NCBI GenBank assembly: GCA_037179515.1
Contig: JAXCGZ010015114.1
Location: forward strand, 5,001 to 69,000
Length of the DNA stretch: 64,000 bases
Origin: Halocaridina rubra
Taxonomy: Eukaryota; Arthropoda; Malacostraca; Decapoda; Atyidae
Direction: 5' to 3'
The notes beneath the pieces are model-generated. The model ran no database searches. It saw nothing but the letters and a program-made list of their open reading frames with translations, and had not been told where the DNA came from. Shown piece after piece: positions 62,056 through 64,000 of this stretch. The position numbers and the translations under genes were made by a program. The stretch's first letter is position 1, and each line of letters opens with the position of its first letter.

Positions 62056-62935
62056 AAAAAGCATTAAGAACAAACAGCAAAGTTATTTTTAATATAATAT
62101 TGTCAGGGAGATAGCGTGTGAGGGTGCATCAGCTGATACGGAAGTAGCAAAACGTTTGCCGATAGAGGTTCGTTCTCCTGCATCCTACTCCTCTTCTACT
62201 ACTTAATGACATTACATATTATGAAGAAAATTGAATAAAAGCATTAAGAACAAACAGCAAGCTTATTTTTAATATAATATCGTCAGGGAAATAGCGTGTG
62301 AGGGTGCATCAGCTGATACGGAAGTAGCAAAACGTTTGCCGATAGAAGTTCGTTCTCCCGCATCCTACTCCTCTTCTACCGCTTAATTCAATCGGATATT
62401 ATGAAGAAAATTGAATAAAAGCATTAAGAACAAACAGCAAACATATTTTTAATATAATATCGTCAGGGAAATAGCGTGTGAGGGTGCATCAGCTGATACG
62501 GAAGTAGCAAAATGTTTGCCAGTAGAGGTTCGTTCTCCCGCATCCTACTCCTCTTCTACCGCTTAATGCAATCGGATATTATGAAGAAAATTGAATAAAA
62601 GCATTAAGAACAAACAACAAACATATTTTTATTATAATATCGTCAGAGAAATAGCGTGTGAGGGTGCATCAGCTGATACGGAAGTAGCAAAACGTTTGCC
62701 GATAGAGGTTCGTTCACCCGCATCCTACTCCTCTTCTACAGCTTAATGCGATTGGATATTATGGAGAAAAATGAAAAAAAGCATTAAAAACAAACAACAA
62801 ACATATTTTTGATATAGTATTGTCAGGGAAATAGCGTGTGCGGGCGCATCAGCTGATACGAAAGTGTGACAAAACGTATGCATCCTCGTCCTCACTGCCA
62901 CCATCATTGTTGCCAGAATACATGAATGAGAGAAA
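62035..62935 (+). repeat. 180-bp tandem repeat, five copies
   Basis: Unit starts ('atgaagaaaattg') at 62,042, 62,221, 62,401, 62,581 and 62,761, a spacing of 179-180. Each of the first four units keeps a 35-codon open stretch with EGASADTEVAKRLPIEVRSP, closed by TAA. The fifth has a frameshift and diverges after about 62,870. Confidence 0.9.
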
Positions 62936-63283
62936 TGATAAATATAAAAGGCATACATGTAAGCTGGTAAGTTATTTCAAGTATCTTAAATATGAAGTAC
63001 ATTTTTATTTAAATTACAGTACAGTGTACTACCATCTTGTAATCAATATATATCTTAAAATGTACCATACATTTGAAAATAAAAACATCCTCTTTATCTG
63101 GCAATACTGGCCACCATGCACGTCCCATGCTAAGCCTGTTGCCAATGGCATAATAGAGTTCATAAATTTGTTTACTGTACAGTAAATCTGTATATCTAGG
63201 CTAGCCTAGAGACTAGCTAATTTGATTTAAGTCATTTTTCGACTTAAGTCGTCTCTCCTGGAACCAATTAACGACGTTGGGTG

Positions 63284-63896
<613 letters not shown>

Positions 63897-64000
63897 AAAT
63901 GTTAGCGTGGTGGCTAGTAGTGGTAACGCGCTGGCTTCGCATTCACGAGGTCGAAAGATCAGTTCCCGTCCAAGATCGAGAGTTTAAGCTGCTTCTTGGC
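63897..64000 (+). mobile_element. tRNA-like SINE head, cut by window edge
   Basis: 'ggctagtagtggtaacgcgctggcttcgcattc' resembles a tRNA A-box and anticodon arm, followed by 'gatcagttcccgtcc', a poor B-box. It continues past the edge, so its 3' body is unseen. Confidence 0.5.

Overview
The window reads as nuclear DNA of an arthropod, most likely a decapod crustacean. It is AT-rich and crowded with very long di- and trinucleotide microsatellites: (TA)n, (ATT)n/(AAT)n, (GAA)n and (AG)n. It is packed with non-LTR retrotransposon fragments, hAT-, Harbinger- and Tigger-like DNA elements, tRNA-derived SINEs and two LTR elements. There is no operon structure, rRNA, CRISPR array or intact tRNA. The decapod assignment is an inference from repeat style, not from a marker gene.

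Layout. Positions 1-2650 hold decayed LINE-A copies and long SSRs. From about 3,080 to 53,765 the window is a tandem segmental array: unit 1 (about 3,080-14,150), unit 2 (about 14,150-34,430), unit 3 (about 34,430-53,420) and the first 350 bp of a fourth (to about 53,765). The ancestral unit is about 11 kb. Units 2 and 3 are longer because they took later insertions. Unit 2 gained a 7.16-kb LTR element (22,271-29,427) and a 5'-truncated LINE-A (about 31,571-33,163). Unit 3 gained LINE-D (34,798-36,773), a 6.8-kb LTR element (46,445-53,267) and an orphan 0.8-kb segment (about 45,247-46,045), and it lost about 2 kb between two ATT arrays.

The only convincing host-type gene is present once per unit: an intact 289-codon ORF at 8093-8962, 19112-19981 and 39369-40238. 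It has a C-terminal bZIP-like domain with canonical Asn-to-first-leucine spacing, but a glutamate stands where the basic region normally has an invariant arginine. Each copy has a (GAA)n tract of a different length about 0.5 kb upstream, a conserved ATTAAA just after the stop, and a conserved 34-codon mini-ORF about 0.5 kb downstream. Copies 1 and 2 differ at about 17 replacement and 3 silent nucleotides, nearly all outside the bZIP domain.

The right flank (53,765-64,000) is outside the array. It holds a complete Harbinger-like element with TAA target duplications, an inverted LINE-A pair separated by (TA)n, a possible CCAAT-box promoter with a first-exon donor near 59,000-59,190, a Tigger/pogo-like element carrying five 180-bp tandem repeats, and a tRNA-like SINE head at the edge. 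LINE family letters (A to D) are my own labels, used only to link copies within the window.
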